Part shown: piece after piece, positions 1 through 7,760 of the stretch
Layout of the letters: every line of letters starts with the position of its first letter
How positions within the stretch are numbered: the stretch's first letter is position 1
NCBI GenBank assembly: GCA_020436865.1
Contig: JAGQXA010000540.1
Location: 1-12,339, forward strand
DNA: 12,339 nt
Direction of reading: 5' to 3'
From: Saprospiraceae bacterium
Lineage (GTDB): Bacteria; Bacteroidota; Bacteroidia; Chitinophagales; Saprospiraceae
Notes under the pieces: generated by a model
The model's database searches: none
What the model was told of the DNA's origin: nothing
The model's input: only the letters and a program-made list of their open reading frames with translations
Position numbers and translations under genes: made by a program

Positions 1-2930
1 ACCGTGGCGGTCGAGTAGGGCTCGAAGTAAACGAACTTCTTCTTCAGCCCGGGAAGTTGCTTGATCAGCATTTCGCGCCGGGCAAGGGGGTACTCTTTAC
101 CTCCGTTGTAGTACGTGATGATCGGGTCGATGCTGCCGTTGTGATCGAAATCTTTGGCCAACAGCTTGAGCGGTTCGGCAGCCGAGGCGTGCAGGCGGGT
201 ATTCAGGCCCAGGTTGCCGGCGATCAGGTCCTGGTCGCCGTCGCTGTCGACATCGGCCAGTGCGAGGCAGTTCCACCAGCCTTCCGTTTGCGCGAGCCCG
301 AAGGCGGCGGTCTGATTCTCGAGTTTCCCGTTCACCACCTTGTACACGCTGATGGGCAGCCATTCGCCGGCGGTGATCATTTCGGCTTGGCCGTCGCCGT
401 CGAGGTCGCCCCAGCGGATATCGGTGATCATGCCTGCCGTCTGGAAGTCCGGACAAACCTCCACGGTTACATCGGAAAACTTACCGCCTTCATTGCGGAG
501 AATGAAGCTCTGCGGGGCGCTGGGGTAGGCTCCGGGCGATACCCGGCCCCCGACGAACAGATCGAGGTCGCCGTCGCCGTCGTAGTCCTGCGCCTGCACG
601 CACGACCCGCTGGAGGTCATCTTGGGCAGGGCGTTCACCGTGCGGCTGAACTGGCCCTGGCCGTCGTTGAGGTAGAGGCGATCCTGGTACAGCTCGGAGT
701 TCATCGGGGCGGCGCTACCGCCGCTGACGACGTACAGATCGGGATCGCCGTCGCCATCGGCATCGAAGAACAGGCAACCGAGGTCTTCGGCGGGCTGGTC
801 GAGGGCAAAGGCTTCGGTCGTCGAGCGCCGGAAGGTCGAATTGGCCTGCTGCAGATACAGCATGCCGGCCTGACCGGCTGCGCCGCCGACGAAGAGGTCT
901 TCCCGGCCGTCGCCATTCACGTCGGTCACCGCGGCGAAGGGGCCCAGGCGCGACAGGCGATGGGGCAGCAGGCGCTCGCGGTCGAAGTCCTCGAACTCGT
1001 TTTCCTGATGAATGAAATCGAGTCCCAGGCCGGTGGCCGGGCGGAAGAATTCATTCTTGGCGGCCTTCTTGGCCGTCTGGGCCGTCGTATTGCCCTTTTC
1101 GACCGTCAGTCGTTGGTCGGCCGCCACTTGATCGAGTACTTGTACGGCGCCGTCGGGCCAGGTGATCTCGATGCGGTCGACCGAAGCGCAGTCGCCCAGG
1201 CCAAAGTGCAGGATCGTCGAAGAGGAGGAAAAGAAGCCGCGCGTGGGGGTCACCTCCTGGTACTGCTGCCGGTCGCCGCAATACAGTTGTACTTTGGCGC
1301 CGACGGCCTTCGTATTCTTGCCGCTCTCCTGCAAGGCGATCTGCAGGTAGTGCCGTTCCGGATATTTCTCGCGGCTCAGGTTGCGATAGACAAAGGCCGG
1401 GTCGGCGATGTTATTGGTGATGATCTCCTCGTCGCCGTCGCCGTCGAGGTCGGCATAGGCCGAGCCATTGGAAAACGACCGTTCGGGGAGGCCCCAGCTA
1501 TCGGTGACCTTCTCGAAGCTGAGGTCGCCCTTGTTGCGGAACAGGTAGTTCTGCAGCCGTTCGGAGGGGATCATGTTGAGAAACTGATCGAACTCGGGGA
1601 AGCGCTGTTTGTTAATGCCGCCGGTTCGATTGAGCGAGTCGACCGTATAGGTGAGGTAGTCCATGTTGGTCACGTCACGCCGGTAACCGTTGGTGATGTA
1701 GAGGTCTTTCCAGCCGTCGTTGTCGAAGTCCTGGAACAGGACGCTCCAGCTCCAGTCGGTGTTTGAAATGCCGGCAAAGGTGCCGACGTCGGCGAAGCCG
1801 CCTTCGCCGGTGTTGAGTTGCAGCACGTTGCGCATGATCTGATGGCCGTAGCCGTAGCGCACCAGGGTGTTGTAGCGCTGGAGGTCCATGGTGGTCATCA
1901 GCAATTTCTGGCGGCGGTTGTCTTCGGCGATCATATCGAGGGCGGCCACGTCGACCATGCCGTCGTTGTTGAAATCGGCGATGTCGACCCCCATCGTGTG
2001 GTTGCTGGTATGGCGGAAGTACTCGTCGATGCGGTCGGTAAAGGTGCCGTTGCGATTGTTGATGTAGAGATAGTCGGGCTCGATGTAGTCGTTGCCGACA
2101 TAGAGGTCGGGATAGCCGTCGTGGTTGAAATCGCTGACGGTCACGCTCAGTCCGAAGGCCCGGTTCACGATACCTGCCTGTTCGCTCACGTCGGTGAAGG
2201 CGCCGTTGCCTTCGTTGCGATACAAACGGTCGGATTCATGCGGCCCGCGCGGACCTTCCCGCTTTACCCGCTTGCCGTCGACCTCCTCCAGGGCGATGTT
2301 GTTGACGGAGGAGAAGTCGACCGGGTGATTGAGCACATACACGTCGAGGTCGCCGTCGAGGTCGTAGTCGAAGAAGTTGGCGTGGTTGGAGGCCGAAATA
2401 TCGTCGAGGCCGTAGGCGGCCGCGCTTTCGGTGAAGGTAAGGTCGCCGTTATTGAGGTAGAGCAGGTTGCGTCGCTGGTCGTTGGCCTGCAGGCCCGTGC
2501 GGCAAACGTAGAGGTCGTCGTAGCCGTCGCCGTTGATGTCGACCACGGTCACGCCGGTCTTAAATCCGCCCGTAGCGCCCACGCCGGCCGCTTCGGTAAT
2601 GTCCTGAAAATTCAGCTCGCCCTGATTGAGGTACAGGCGGTTACTCTCCTGGCTGCCGACGAAGTACAGATCGGGCCGGCCGTCGCGGTTGGCGTCGAGC
2701 ACCGCTACTCCTCCGCCGTTGTACATGTAGGAGTTGGTGATGATGTTCAACTGGTGATCTTCCTTGATGATGTTGGCGAACGTGATGCCGGATGTTTCCG
2801 GAGCAACTCGTTCGAAATGTGGGTCGGCCGGAGCGCTCGGCTCGACGGTGCTCGTCTTGGCAGGTTCGCCCGGAGAACAGGCGCTAATGACAAGTACTAT
2901 ACTGAATACGGGCAGAAATCTGGTAAGCAT
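1..2930 (-). CDS. FG-GAP/VCBS repeat lipoprotein with ASPIC/UnbV domain (CRTAC1-like), 3' end beyond window
   Basis: The minus-strand frame is open from an ATG at 2930 to the left edge, giving 976 residues with no stop, so the C-terminus lies outside the window. Residues 1-18 form a lipoprotein signal (hydrophobic stretch, then ISAC with Cys18), so the protein is probably anchored in the outer membrane facing outward or the periplasm. The N-terminal half holds many FG-GAP/VCBS blades with calcium-type acidic loops such as DANRDGRPD, DINGDGYDD, DYDLDGDLD and DFNNDGMVD. Residues about 520-615 are an ASPIC/UnbV domain (HYLQIALQ, GAKVQLY, LHFGLGDC, WPDG). A second FG-GAP set follows (DADGDGDPD, DYDGDGDLD, DVDSDGDQD), ending near KDFDHNGSIDP at the edge. 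This order matches large Bacteroidota proteins of the CRTAC1 type, probably a beta-propeller adhesion or binding protein. The ligand is unknown. The gene is divergent from the DUF6794 gene. Long open frames on the opposite strand are aligned antisense artefacts. Confidence 0.94.
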   Translation of the reverse strand, partial: MLTRFLPVFSIVLVISACSPGEPAKTSTVEPSAPADPHFERVAPETSGITFANIIKEDHQLNIITNSYMYNGGGVAVLDANRDGRPDLYFVGSQESNRLYLNQGELNFQDITEAAGVGATGGFKTGVTVVDINGDGYDDLYVCRTGLQANDQRRNLLYLNNGDLTFTESAAAYGLDDISASNHANFFDYDLDGDLDVYVLNHPVDFSSVNNIALEEVDGKRVKREGPRGPHESDRLYRNEGNGAFTDVSEQAGIVNRAFGLSVTVSDFNHDGYPDLYVGNDYIEPDYLYINNRNGTFTDRIDEYFRHTSNHTMGVDIADFNNDGMVDVAALDMIAEDNRRQKLLMTTMDLQRYNTLVRYGYGHQIMRNVLQLNTGEGGFADVGTFAGISNTDWSWSVLFQDFDNDGWKDLYITNGYRRDVTNMDYLTYTVDSLNRTGGINKQRFPEFDQFLNMIPSERLQNYLFRNKGDLSFEKVTDSWGLPERSFSNGSAYADLDGDGDEEIITNNIADPAFVYRNLSREKYPERHYLQIALQESGKNTKAVGAKVQLYCGDRQQYQEVTPTRGFFSSSSTILHFGLGDCASVDRIEITWPDGAVQVLDQVAADQRLTVEKGNTTAQTAKKAAKNEFFRPATGLGLDFIHQENEFEDFDRERLLPHRLSRLGPFAAVTDVNGDGREDLFVGGAAGQAGMLYLQQANSTFRRSTTEAFALDQPAEDLGCLFFDADGDGDPDLYVVSGGSAAPMNSELYQDRLYLNDGQGQFSRTVNALPKMTSSGSCVQAQDYDGDGDLDLFVGGRVSPGAYPSAPQSFILRNEGGKFSDVTVEVCPDFQTAGMITDIRWGDLDGDGQAEMITAGEWLPISVYKVVNGKLENQTAAFGLAQTEGWWNCLALADVDSDGDQDLIAGNLGLNTRLHASAAEPLKLLAKDFDHNGSIDPIITYYNGGKEYPLARREMLIKQLPGLKKKFVYFEPYSTAT

Positions 2931-2946
2931 ATTGCCTGATTGGTTT

Positions 2947-2954
2947 TATTTTTG
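2947..2954 (+). promoter_or_regulatory. possible Bacteroidota -7 box in divergent spacer
   Basis: TATTTTTG matches the Bacteroidota -7 consensus TAnnTTTG and points toward the DUF6794 gene at 3078, which would give a leader of roughly 115 bases. No TTG-type -33 element sits at the usual spacing, so this is weak. No equivalent box was seen on the minus strand for the FG-GAP gene; TAAATTTA near 2960 is the closest. The 2931-3077 spacer otherwise shows no gene or repeat. Confidence 0.25.
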
Positions 2955-3077
2955 CGATAAATTTAGGAATAATTGACGGAAGCAGACTCCTATATGCGGT
3001 CGCGATTCTTGCCGAAACGGCCGGCCGCACAATAAAGCCGGAGAGCTGGGGGTTAATCAATAACACTTTTAAAGTCC

Positions 3078-3623
3078 ATGGGCATGCGGATCACTTGGCT
3101 GCTACTCTTCCTCCTCGCATTGACGGGGCCCGTGCTGACCGCACAGGAACATCGCCCCTCCGAAACCCGGGAAGAATACGAAGCGGAATATCAGGAGCGC
3201 ATCAAGAAGGAAACGCTCTATGGGGTGTACATCCCCCAAGACCTCACCGATGCGTTCATTCAGCTCAATAAACTCATCGAGGCCGACGACCGGCAGAAAT
3301 TCAAGAGCTTGAGCGAAGAGGAGGCGGAACACCGCCTGTTCTTCAGCCTGGGCCGTTGGATCATCCACAACTGGGGCTTCTACGGCGGTTCGCGCCTCTC
3401 GCACTTCCTGCGCGAACTCGGGGTCTACCATCCCGAGGATATGGCCCGCTTCATTATCATCACCTACCATCGCAACCTCAACCGCAAGAGCCTCGACGTG
3501 AAACCCCTGGTTGAATCCATCCAGGAAAAACGACTGCAGGAGCAACAGGAAAAACGCAAGGACGGCCAGATCCTGCACGAAGAGACGCGAGTGCGGGAGA
3601 AGACGGAGGACCAGCGGGATTAG
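3078..3623 (+). CDS. secreted DUF6794-family protein
   Basis: This is a 181-residue protein with an N-terminal signal peptide: a positively charged start, a Leu-rich core at residues 7-20, and a probable cleavage after LTA before QEHRP. The mature part contains a conserved block (LYGVYIPQDL, then LSEEEAEHRLFFSLGRW, NWGFYGGSRLSHFL and PEDMARFIIITYHRNLN) that I recognise as the DUF6794 pattern of Bacteroidota. The function of this family is not known. The C-terminal 35 residues are Lys/Glu/Gln/Arg rich and probably helical (coiled-coil-like). A second ATG lies two codons in (3084); either start leaves the signal peptide intact. The protein is probably periplasmic or exported. It reads in the same direction as topA but is 286 bases away, and topA has its own candidate promoter, so a shared operon is unlikely. 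Confidence 0.85.
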   Translation: MGMRITWLLLFLLALTGPVLTAQEHRPSETREEYEAEYQERIKKETLYGVYIPQDLTDAFIQLNKLIEADDRQKFKSLSEEEAEHRLFFSLGRWIIHNWGFYGGSRLSHFLRELGVYHPEDMARFIIITYHRNLNRKSLDVKPLVESIQEKRLQEQQEKRKDGQILHEETRVREKTEDQRD

Positions 3624-3909
3624 GGGGCCCCGTCCGGCAGTTTACCACGGAAAAAGACGTCGATCTTTGACCCGATCTTCCGGATTTTCTCTGTTTGGGT
3701 ATTGAAAAACAAACGCTTGTCTGCGGAGAATGTGCCCGGACGGCGACTTTCGCTTCATCGCCGCAAAGGGGGGAGAACCGAAACATTTCACAAAATTTTT
3801 AGTTTTGCAATCCGGAAGGCGCTCCCGGGCTAACAGATCGTTGCCTGAAGCGTTATGGTTACCGAAGGCGCCGTCCGACTGATCATCCAAAAAGAAAACG
3901 GCTAGTATT
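3624..3909. other. 286-bp spacer before topA without a recognisable gene
   Basis: This stretch holds no convincing coding frame; short open frames here lack family features. It contains a GGGGCCCC palindrome just after the DUF6794 stop, an AT-rich patch at 3781-3808 with the candidate topA promoter, and a roughly 95-base GC-rich leader. Two similar GGAAGGCGC / CGAAGGCGC segments (about 3814 and 3863) lie in the leader. I could not match it to a known riboswitch or leader-peptide class. No terminator with a T run was seen. Confidence 0.5.
3800..3807 (+). promoter_or_regulatory. candidate -7 box of the topA promoter
   Basis: TAGTTTTG is an exact fit to the Bacteroidota sigma-A -7 consensus TAnnTTTG. 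It lies in the only clearly AT-rich patch of the spacer (ACATTTCACAAAATTTTT just upstream). Transcription would start near 3814, leaving a leader of about 95 bases before the topA ATG. No good TTG -33 element is present. Confidence 0.45.
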
Positions 3910-6453
3910 ATGCCAAAAAACCTGCTTATAGTCGAATCGCCGGCCAAGGCCAAGACGATCGAGAAGATCCTGGGAAAGGACTACACCGTGAAGTCTAGCT
4001 ACGGCCATGTGCGCGATCTGCCCAAATCGAACGACGCCATCGACATTACCAATAACTTCAAGCCGGTCTACGAGGTCTCCCCGGAAAAGAAGAAAGTGGT
4101 CAAGGAACTCAAAGACTGGGTGAAAAAGGTCGACGAGGTTTGGCTGGCTACGGACGAAGACCGCGAGGGCGAGGCCATTTCCTGGCACCTCTGCCAGGTG
4201 TTGGGGCTCGACGAGGCTTCGACCAAACGGATCGTCTTTCGCGAGATCACCGCCCCGGCCATTCAACGGGCCATCCAGAGCCCTCGTACGGTCGACATCA
4301 ATCTGGTCAACGCCCAACAGGCCCGCCGGGTGCTCGATCGCCTGGTCGGCTTCGAACTTTCCGAACTACTTTGGAAAAAGGTCAAGGGCAAGTTGTCGGC
4401 CGGTCGCGTACAATCGGTGGCCGTGCGACTGGTGGTCGATCGCGAGCGCGAGATCCAGCAGTTCGAATCGACTCCTTTCTTCCGGATCAACGCCTTCTTC
4501 ATCGTGCAGAACGAACAGGGGAAAGACGTGATCCTCAAAGCGGAATTGCCCCAACGCTACGAAACGGAAGCCGATGCCGAAACCTTCCTGCAGAAGTGCG
4601 TCGGGGCCGACTTCTCGATCGCCGATATCGAATTGCGCCCGCTCAAGCGCAAACCGACGGCGCCGTTCACCACCTCCACCCTGCAGCAGGAAGCCAGCCG
4701 CAAGATGGGCTTCGCCGTGAAACGCACCATGGTGGCCGCCCAGAAACTCTACGAGGCCGGCCACATCACCTATATGCGTACCGACTCGATCAGCCTCAGC
4801 GACCTGGCCCTCAACGCCATCGCCCGGCAGATCGAAAAGGATTATGGCGCCGAATACCTCAAAGTGCGGCGCTTCAAAACCAAGAACGCCAGCGCCCAGG
4901 AAGCGCACGAAGCCATTCGACCGACCTATATCGAGAACCAGGCCGTACCCGGCGATAGCGATCAGAAACGCCTGTACGACCTGATCTGGAAGCGCACGAT
5001 CGCCTCGCAAATGGCCGATGCCGTCGTGGAAAAAACGGTCGTTCAGATCGGTATCTCCACCATCCCCGACGCCTTTCTGCAGGCAGAAGGGGAGGTGCTG
5101 AAGTTCGACGGTTTTCTGAAGGTCTACCTCGAATCGAAAGACGACGACGACGACGAGGAAGCCAAGGGGATGCTGCCGCCGCTTAAGGTCGGCCAAGAAC
5201 TCCCGCTGCAGGAAATGACCGCTACCGAACGTTTTACCCGCCCGCCCGCCCGCTATACGGAGGCCAGCCTGGTCAAGAAACTGGAAGAACTCGGCATCGG
5301 TCGCCCATCCACCTACGCCCCGACCATCAGCAAGATCATGGAAGACGGCCGCGGCTACGTGGTGCGGGAAAGCCGCGACGGCCTCGAACGGCCCTTCCGG
5401 GTGCTGCACCTGCAGGACGGACAGATCTCCAAGCAGGAACAAACGGAAATGACCGGCGCCACCAAGAACCGGCTCTTCCCGACCGACATGGGGATGGTGG
5501 TGGTCGATTTTCTCATGGAACACTTCCGCGATATCATGGACTACGGCTTTACGGCAGGCATCGAGAAGCAGTTCGACGACATCGCCGACGGTAAGGAGAA
5601 GTGGGTCGAAATGCTCGGCGACTTCTACGAACCTTTCCACGCCACCGTGGAAGAAACGCTGGAAAACGCCGATCGCGCCACCGGCGAACGTATCCTGGGC
5701 AAAGATCCGGAAAGCGGCCGAACTCTCCTGGTGCGCATGTCGCGCCTCGGTAAACCGGTCGTGCAGATCGGCAAGCCGGAAGAACTGGATGAAGGCGAAA
5801 AGCCTAAGTTTGCCAACCTGCGTCCGGGACAATCGATCGAAACGCTCGAACTGAATGAAGCGCTCGAACTGTTCGAACTGCCCAAAACCCTGGGCGAGTA
5901 CGAAGGACAGGAAGTGTCGGTCGGCCTGGGCCGCTTCGGGCCCTACGTGCGGCATGGCGATACCTTCATCTCCATCCCGCGCGGCGAAGATGTCATGGAA
6001 GTCGACCTCGACCGCGCCCTCGAACTGATCCGGGAAAAACGCAAGGCCGACGCCCCGATCGGCACCTATAAAGGACAGCCGATCACCAAAGGCAAGGGCC
6101 GTTTCGGCCCCTTCCTGAAATGGAACGACCTCTATGTGAATATTCCGCGGCGGATCGACTTCGACGCCGTCACGCTCGAACAGGCGCACGAACTGATCGA
6201 GGCCAAGGTCGAGAAGGAGGCCAACCGGTACATCCACCGCTGGGAAAACGAAGGCATATCCGTCGAGAACGGTCGCTGGGGACCCTACATTCGCTTCAAG
6301 CGCAAGAACATCAAGATCCCCAAGGTCAATGGCGAAAAGGTCACCTCCGAAACAGCGACCGAACTGACCCTCGAACAGGTGAAGGCCATGATCGAAGCCG
6401 AAGTTCCCGACGCATTTGGAAAGAAAGGTAAGAAGATGAAAGACAAAGGATAA
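3910..6453 (+). CDS. topA: DNA topoisomerase I (type IA, omega protein)
   Basis: TopA relaxes negative supercoils by transient single-strand cleavage. The 847-residue product starts with the TOPRIM domain (LLIVESPAKAKTIEKIL, Glu9; acidic triad D82-x-D84-x-E86 in ATDEDREGEA), followed by KLSAGRVQSVAVRLVVDRE. The active-site Tyr is Tyr288 in HITYMRTDS, and a later conserved block is EELGIGRPSTYAPTI. The C-terminal third has about four Toprim_C-type repeats, with GRFGPYV, GRFGPFL and GRWGPYI at roughly 690, 735 and 790, and ends in a Lys-rich tail. Only two Cys occur in the protein and no CxxC pairs, so the zinc ribbons of the E. coli enzyme are absent, as is usual in this phylum. A small acidic run (D411-D415, E416, E417) sits in a linker. 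The ATG at 3910 fits family N-termini exactly. TAA is followed directly by TAG. The 3' end converges on the methyltransferase gene with 9 bases between them. Confidence 0.99.
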   Translation: MPKNLLIVESPAKAKTIEKILGKDYTVKSSYGHVRDLPKSNDAIDITNNFKPVYEVSPEKKKVVKELKDWVKKVDEVWLATDEDREGEAISWHLCQVLGLDEASTKRIVFREITAPAIQRAIQSPRTVDINLVNAQQARRVLDRLVGFELSELLWKKVKGKLSAGRVQSVAVRLVVDREREIQQFESTPFFRINAFFIVQNEQGKDVILKAELPQRYETEADAETFLQKCVGADFSIADIELRPLKRKPTAPFTTSTLQQEASRKMGFAVKRTMVAAQKLYEAGHITYMRTDSISLSDLALNAIARQIEKDYGAEYLKVRRFKTKNASAQEAHEAIRPTYIENQAVPGDSDQKRLYDLIWKRTIASQMADAVVEKTVVQIGISTIPDAFLQAEGEVLKFDGFLKVYLESKDDDDDEEAKGMLPPLKVGQELPLQEMTATERFTRPPARYTEASLVKKLEELGIGRPSTYAPTISKIMEDGRGYVVRESRDGLERPFRVLHLQDGQISKQEQTEMTGATKNRLFPTDMGMVVVDFLMEHFRDIMDYGFTAGIEKQFDDIADGKEKWVEMLGDFYEPFHATVEETLENADRATGERILGKDPESGRTLLVRMSRLGKPVVQIGKPEELDEGEKPKFANLRPGQSIETLELNEALELFELPKTLGEYEGQEVSVGLGRFGPYVRHGDTFISIPRGEDVMEVDLDRALELIREKRKADAPIGTYKGQPITKGKGRFGPFLKWNDLYVNIPRRIDFDAVTLEQAHELIEAKVEKEANRYIHRWENEGISVENGRWGPYIRFKRKNIKIPKVNGEKVTSETATELTLEQVKAMIEAEVPDAFGKKGKKMKDKG

Positions 6454-6462
6454 TAGACCCCT

Positions 6463-7284
6463 TTAGTTCGTCTTTCCTCTTTCCTCTTTCCTCTTTCTGC
6501 ACTTCAAACTAAAAAGGTGCGGCAAGCGTACCCCCGCTTTGCCGTACACATACTCGCCCGGGGCCCGTTCCACCATGTTGGGGAAACAGTTGTAGGGCGA
6601 GTAGTCGAACTCCCGAAAGTCCTCCAGCTGCAATCCCCGCTTCAGAAAGGGTGAAATGACCTCCTCCAGCGAATGCGACCAGAAGTAGTCGGTGTGCCTG
6701 ATCTTGGCTTGCGGGTCGGCATAAGTGCCTTCGCTTTCCTCGACATAGGGTTCGCCGCGGTTGAAGTATTCATAGCTGATCCGCCCGCTGTCGAAGTCGA
6801 ACAGGTAGAGGGTAGGGTGGAAGTCGACGATGTAGAACACCCCGCCGGGCTTGAGGAAATGTTCGATCACGGCGGCCCAGCGTTCGAGATCGGGCAGCCA
6901 GCCGTAGGTGCCGTACGAAGTAAATACGAGGTCGAACTTTCCGTCGATCTTTTCCGGGGCGCTGTAGAGATCGCTCTCCACGAAACGGGCCGGGATCTGC
7001 AACTCCCGGCTCAGCGCCCGGGCCAGGTCGATGGCCTTGGGTGAAAGGTCGAGCCCGGTCACCTCGGCGCCGAGCCGGGCCCAGGAGAGGCTGTCCTGCC
7101 CGAAATGGCACTGCAGGTGCAGCATCGATCTTCCGCTGACATCGCCCAGGGCTTCCAGTTCGATGTTATTGAGGCTATTTTTGCCTTTCTTGAATCCTTC
7201 CAGATCGTAGAACTCGCTGTCTTTGTGGGTTTCCGTGCGCAAGTCCCAGGAAGCGCGATTGGCGTTGAGGTAGTCGTTTTGCAT
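6463..7284 (-). CDS. class I SAM-dependent methyltransferase
   Basis: This is a 273-residue protein, probably cytoplasmic, with a Rossmann-type methyltransferase fold. Motif I is LHLQCHFGQDSLSW (about 55-68). It lacks the classic GxGxG, but the HLQCHFGQD form is common in this subfamily. The acidic end of beta-2 is Asp79 in VTGLDLSPKAI. Motif IV is FDLVFTSYGTYGWLPD, and LKPGGVFYIVDFHP follows. The substrate cannot be read from the sequence. The conserved region ends at LPHLFSLK; the last residues (CRKRKEERGKTN) are encoded by a TCTTTCC heptamer tandem repeat and look like a lineage-specific tail. The start at 7284 matches the family N-terminus (NxxSWDxR). The gene is divergent from the DUF3467 gene with 45 bases between them. 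Confidence 0.92.
   Translation of the reverse strand: MQNDYLNANRASWDLRTETHKDSEFYDLEGFKKGKNSLNNIELEALGDVSGRSMLHLQCHFGQDSLSWARLGAEVTGLDLSPKAIDLARALSRELQIPARFVESDLYSAPEKIDGKFDLVFTSYGTYGWLPDLERWAAVIEHFLKPGGVFYIVDFHPTLYLFDFDSGRISYEYFNRGEPYVEESEGTYADPQAKIRHTDYFWSHSLEEVISPFLKRGLQLEDFREFDYSPYNCFPNMVERAPGEYVYGKAGVRLPHLFSLKCRKRKEERGKTN
6471..6498. repeat. heptamer tandem repeat (TCTTTCC)4 at methyltransferase 3' end
   Basis: Three exact TCTTTCC units and a fourth, TCTTTCT, run head to tail. They lie inside the last codons of the minus-strand methyltransferase and 17 bases after the topA stop. Because 7 is not a multiple of 3, gain or loss of a unit would change the C-terminal frame. Confidence 0.9.
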
Positions 7285-7316
7285 GGCATTGGCTTATTTG
7301 CGATATTGCGGACCTA

Positions 7317-7324
7317 AAAACGTA
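7317..7324 (-). promoter_or_regulatory. weak -7 box candidate for the methyltransferase
   Basis: On the minus strand TACGTTTT (one base from TAnnTTTG) lies about 33 bases upstream of the methyltransferase ATG in the 45-base divergent spacer. No -33 element was recognised. No clear box was seen for the plus-strand DUF3467 gene, only TTATTTG near 7294. Confidence 0.2.
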
Positions 7325-7329
7325 CTAAC

Positions 7330-7647
7330 ATGGCAGAATCGAAAAAAAATCCCAACCAGCTAAATATTGAGTTGCCGGAAGAGGTGGCCGAGGGCATTTA
7401 TTCCAACCTGGCGATCATTTCCCACTCACATTCCGAGTTCGTGGTCGACTTCATCCGCCTGGTGCCCAACGTGCCGAAGGCGAAGGTGAAATCGCGCATC
7501 ATCCTCACCCCGCAGCATGCCAAGCGCCTGATGGCTGCGCTGGTCGATAACATCAAGAAATACGAGGCGCAATACGGCGTGATCGAGGAACCGGAGCAGC
7601 CGCCCTTCCCGCCGATGAACTTCAATACGCCGAAGGCGCAGGCGTGA
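7330..7647 (+). CDS. DUF3467 domain protein
   Basis: This is a 105-residue small protein, probably cytoplasmic, of the DUF3467 family. The pattern is clear: LNIELPEEVAEGIYSNLAIISHSHSEFVVDFIRLVPN, then KAKVKSRIILTPQHAKRLMAAL and NIKKYEAQYG. There is no signal peptide or membrane segment. Members are small single-domain proteins widespread in Bacteroidota; their role is not established. The tail is Pro rich (EEPEQPPFPPMNF). The ATG at 7330 gives the usual family length. The stop codon is followed without a gap by a tandem repeat block separating this gene from convergent ruvB. Confidence 0.9.
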   Translation: MAESKKNPNQLNIELPEEVAEGIYSNLAIISHSHSEFVVDFIRLVPNVPKAKVKSRIILTPQHAKRLMAALVDNIKKYEAQYGVIEEPEQPPFPPMNFNTPKAQA

Positions 7648-7760
7648 TTGGTTGATCGGTTAATTGGTTTATTAGTTAATTGGTTTATTGGTTAATTAGG
7701 GCTCCCAATCTCCCAATTAACCAATCCCCCAATTAACCAATCCCCCCAATTAACCAATCA
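7648..7760. repeat. opposed 8/16-bp tandem repeat arrays between convergent genes
   Basis: The left arm (7648-7701) is a run of degenerate 8-bp units with consensus TTGGTTAA: TTGGTTGA, TCGGTTAA, TTGGTTTA, TTAGTTAA, TTGGTTTA, TTGGTTAA, TTAGGG. The right arm (about 7703-7760) has three copies of the 16-bp unit CCCAATTAACCAATCC, the reverse complement of the same theme. The arms can pair; for example ATTGGTTAATT at 7687-7697 is exactly complementary to AATTAACCAAT at 7715-7725, and also to the copies at 7731-7741 and 7748-7758. The block starts at the base after the DUF3467 stop and its last unit contributes to the ruvB stop codon. It could act as a bidirectional terminator. Confidence 0.9.

Noticed and set aside
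57..1766. 569-codon plus-strand open frame
   Set aside because: It is exactly codon-aligned antisense to the FG-GAP/ASPIC lipoprotein. Its Val/Ala/Asp/Gly-rich translation shows only the complement of DGDGD motifs and no family pattern.
1818..2939. 373-codon plus-strand open frame
   Set aside because: Same aligned antisense frame over the N-terminal half of the lipoprotein; no recognisable domain.
3102..3578. 158-codon minus-strand open frame opposite the DUF6794 gene
   Set aside because: The plus-strand product has a signal peptide and a known family core; the antisense translation has neither.
3808..3909. riboswitch or leader peptide ahead of topA
   Set aside because: The roughly 95-base leader is GC rich but matches no riboswitch consensus I know, and has no convincing small coding frame.
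4366..6237. 623-codon minus-strand open frame
   Set aside because: Aligned antisense of topA, whose motifs (TOPRIM, Tyr288, C-terminal repeats) are unmistakable on the plus strand.
7648..7760. CRISPR array
   Set aside because: Units are 8 or 16 bp, directly abutting with no unique spacers, and the two arms are opposed; no cas gene is nearby.
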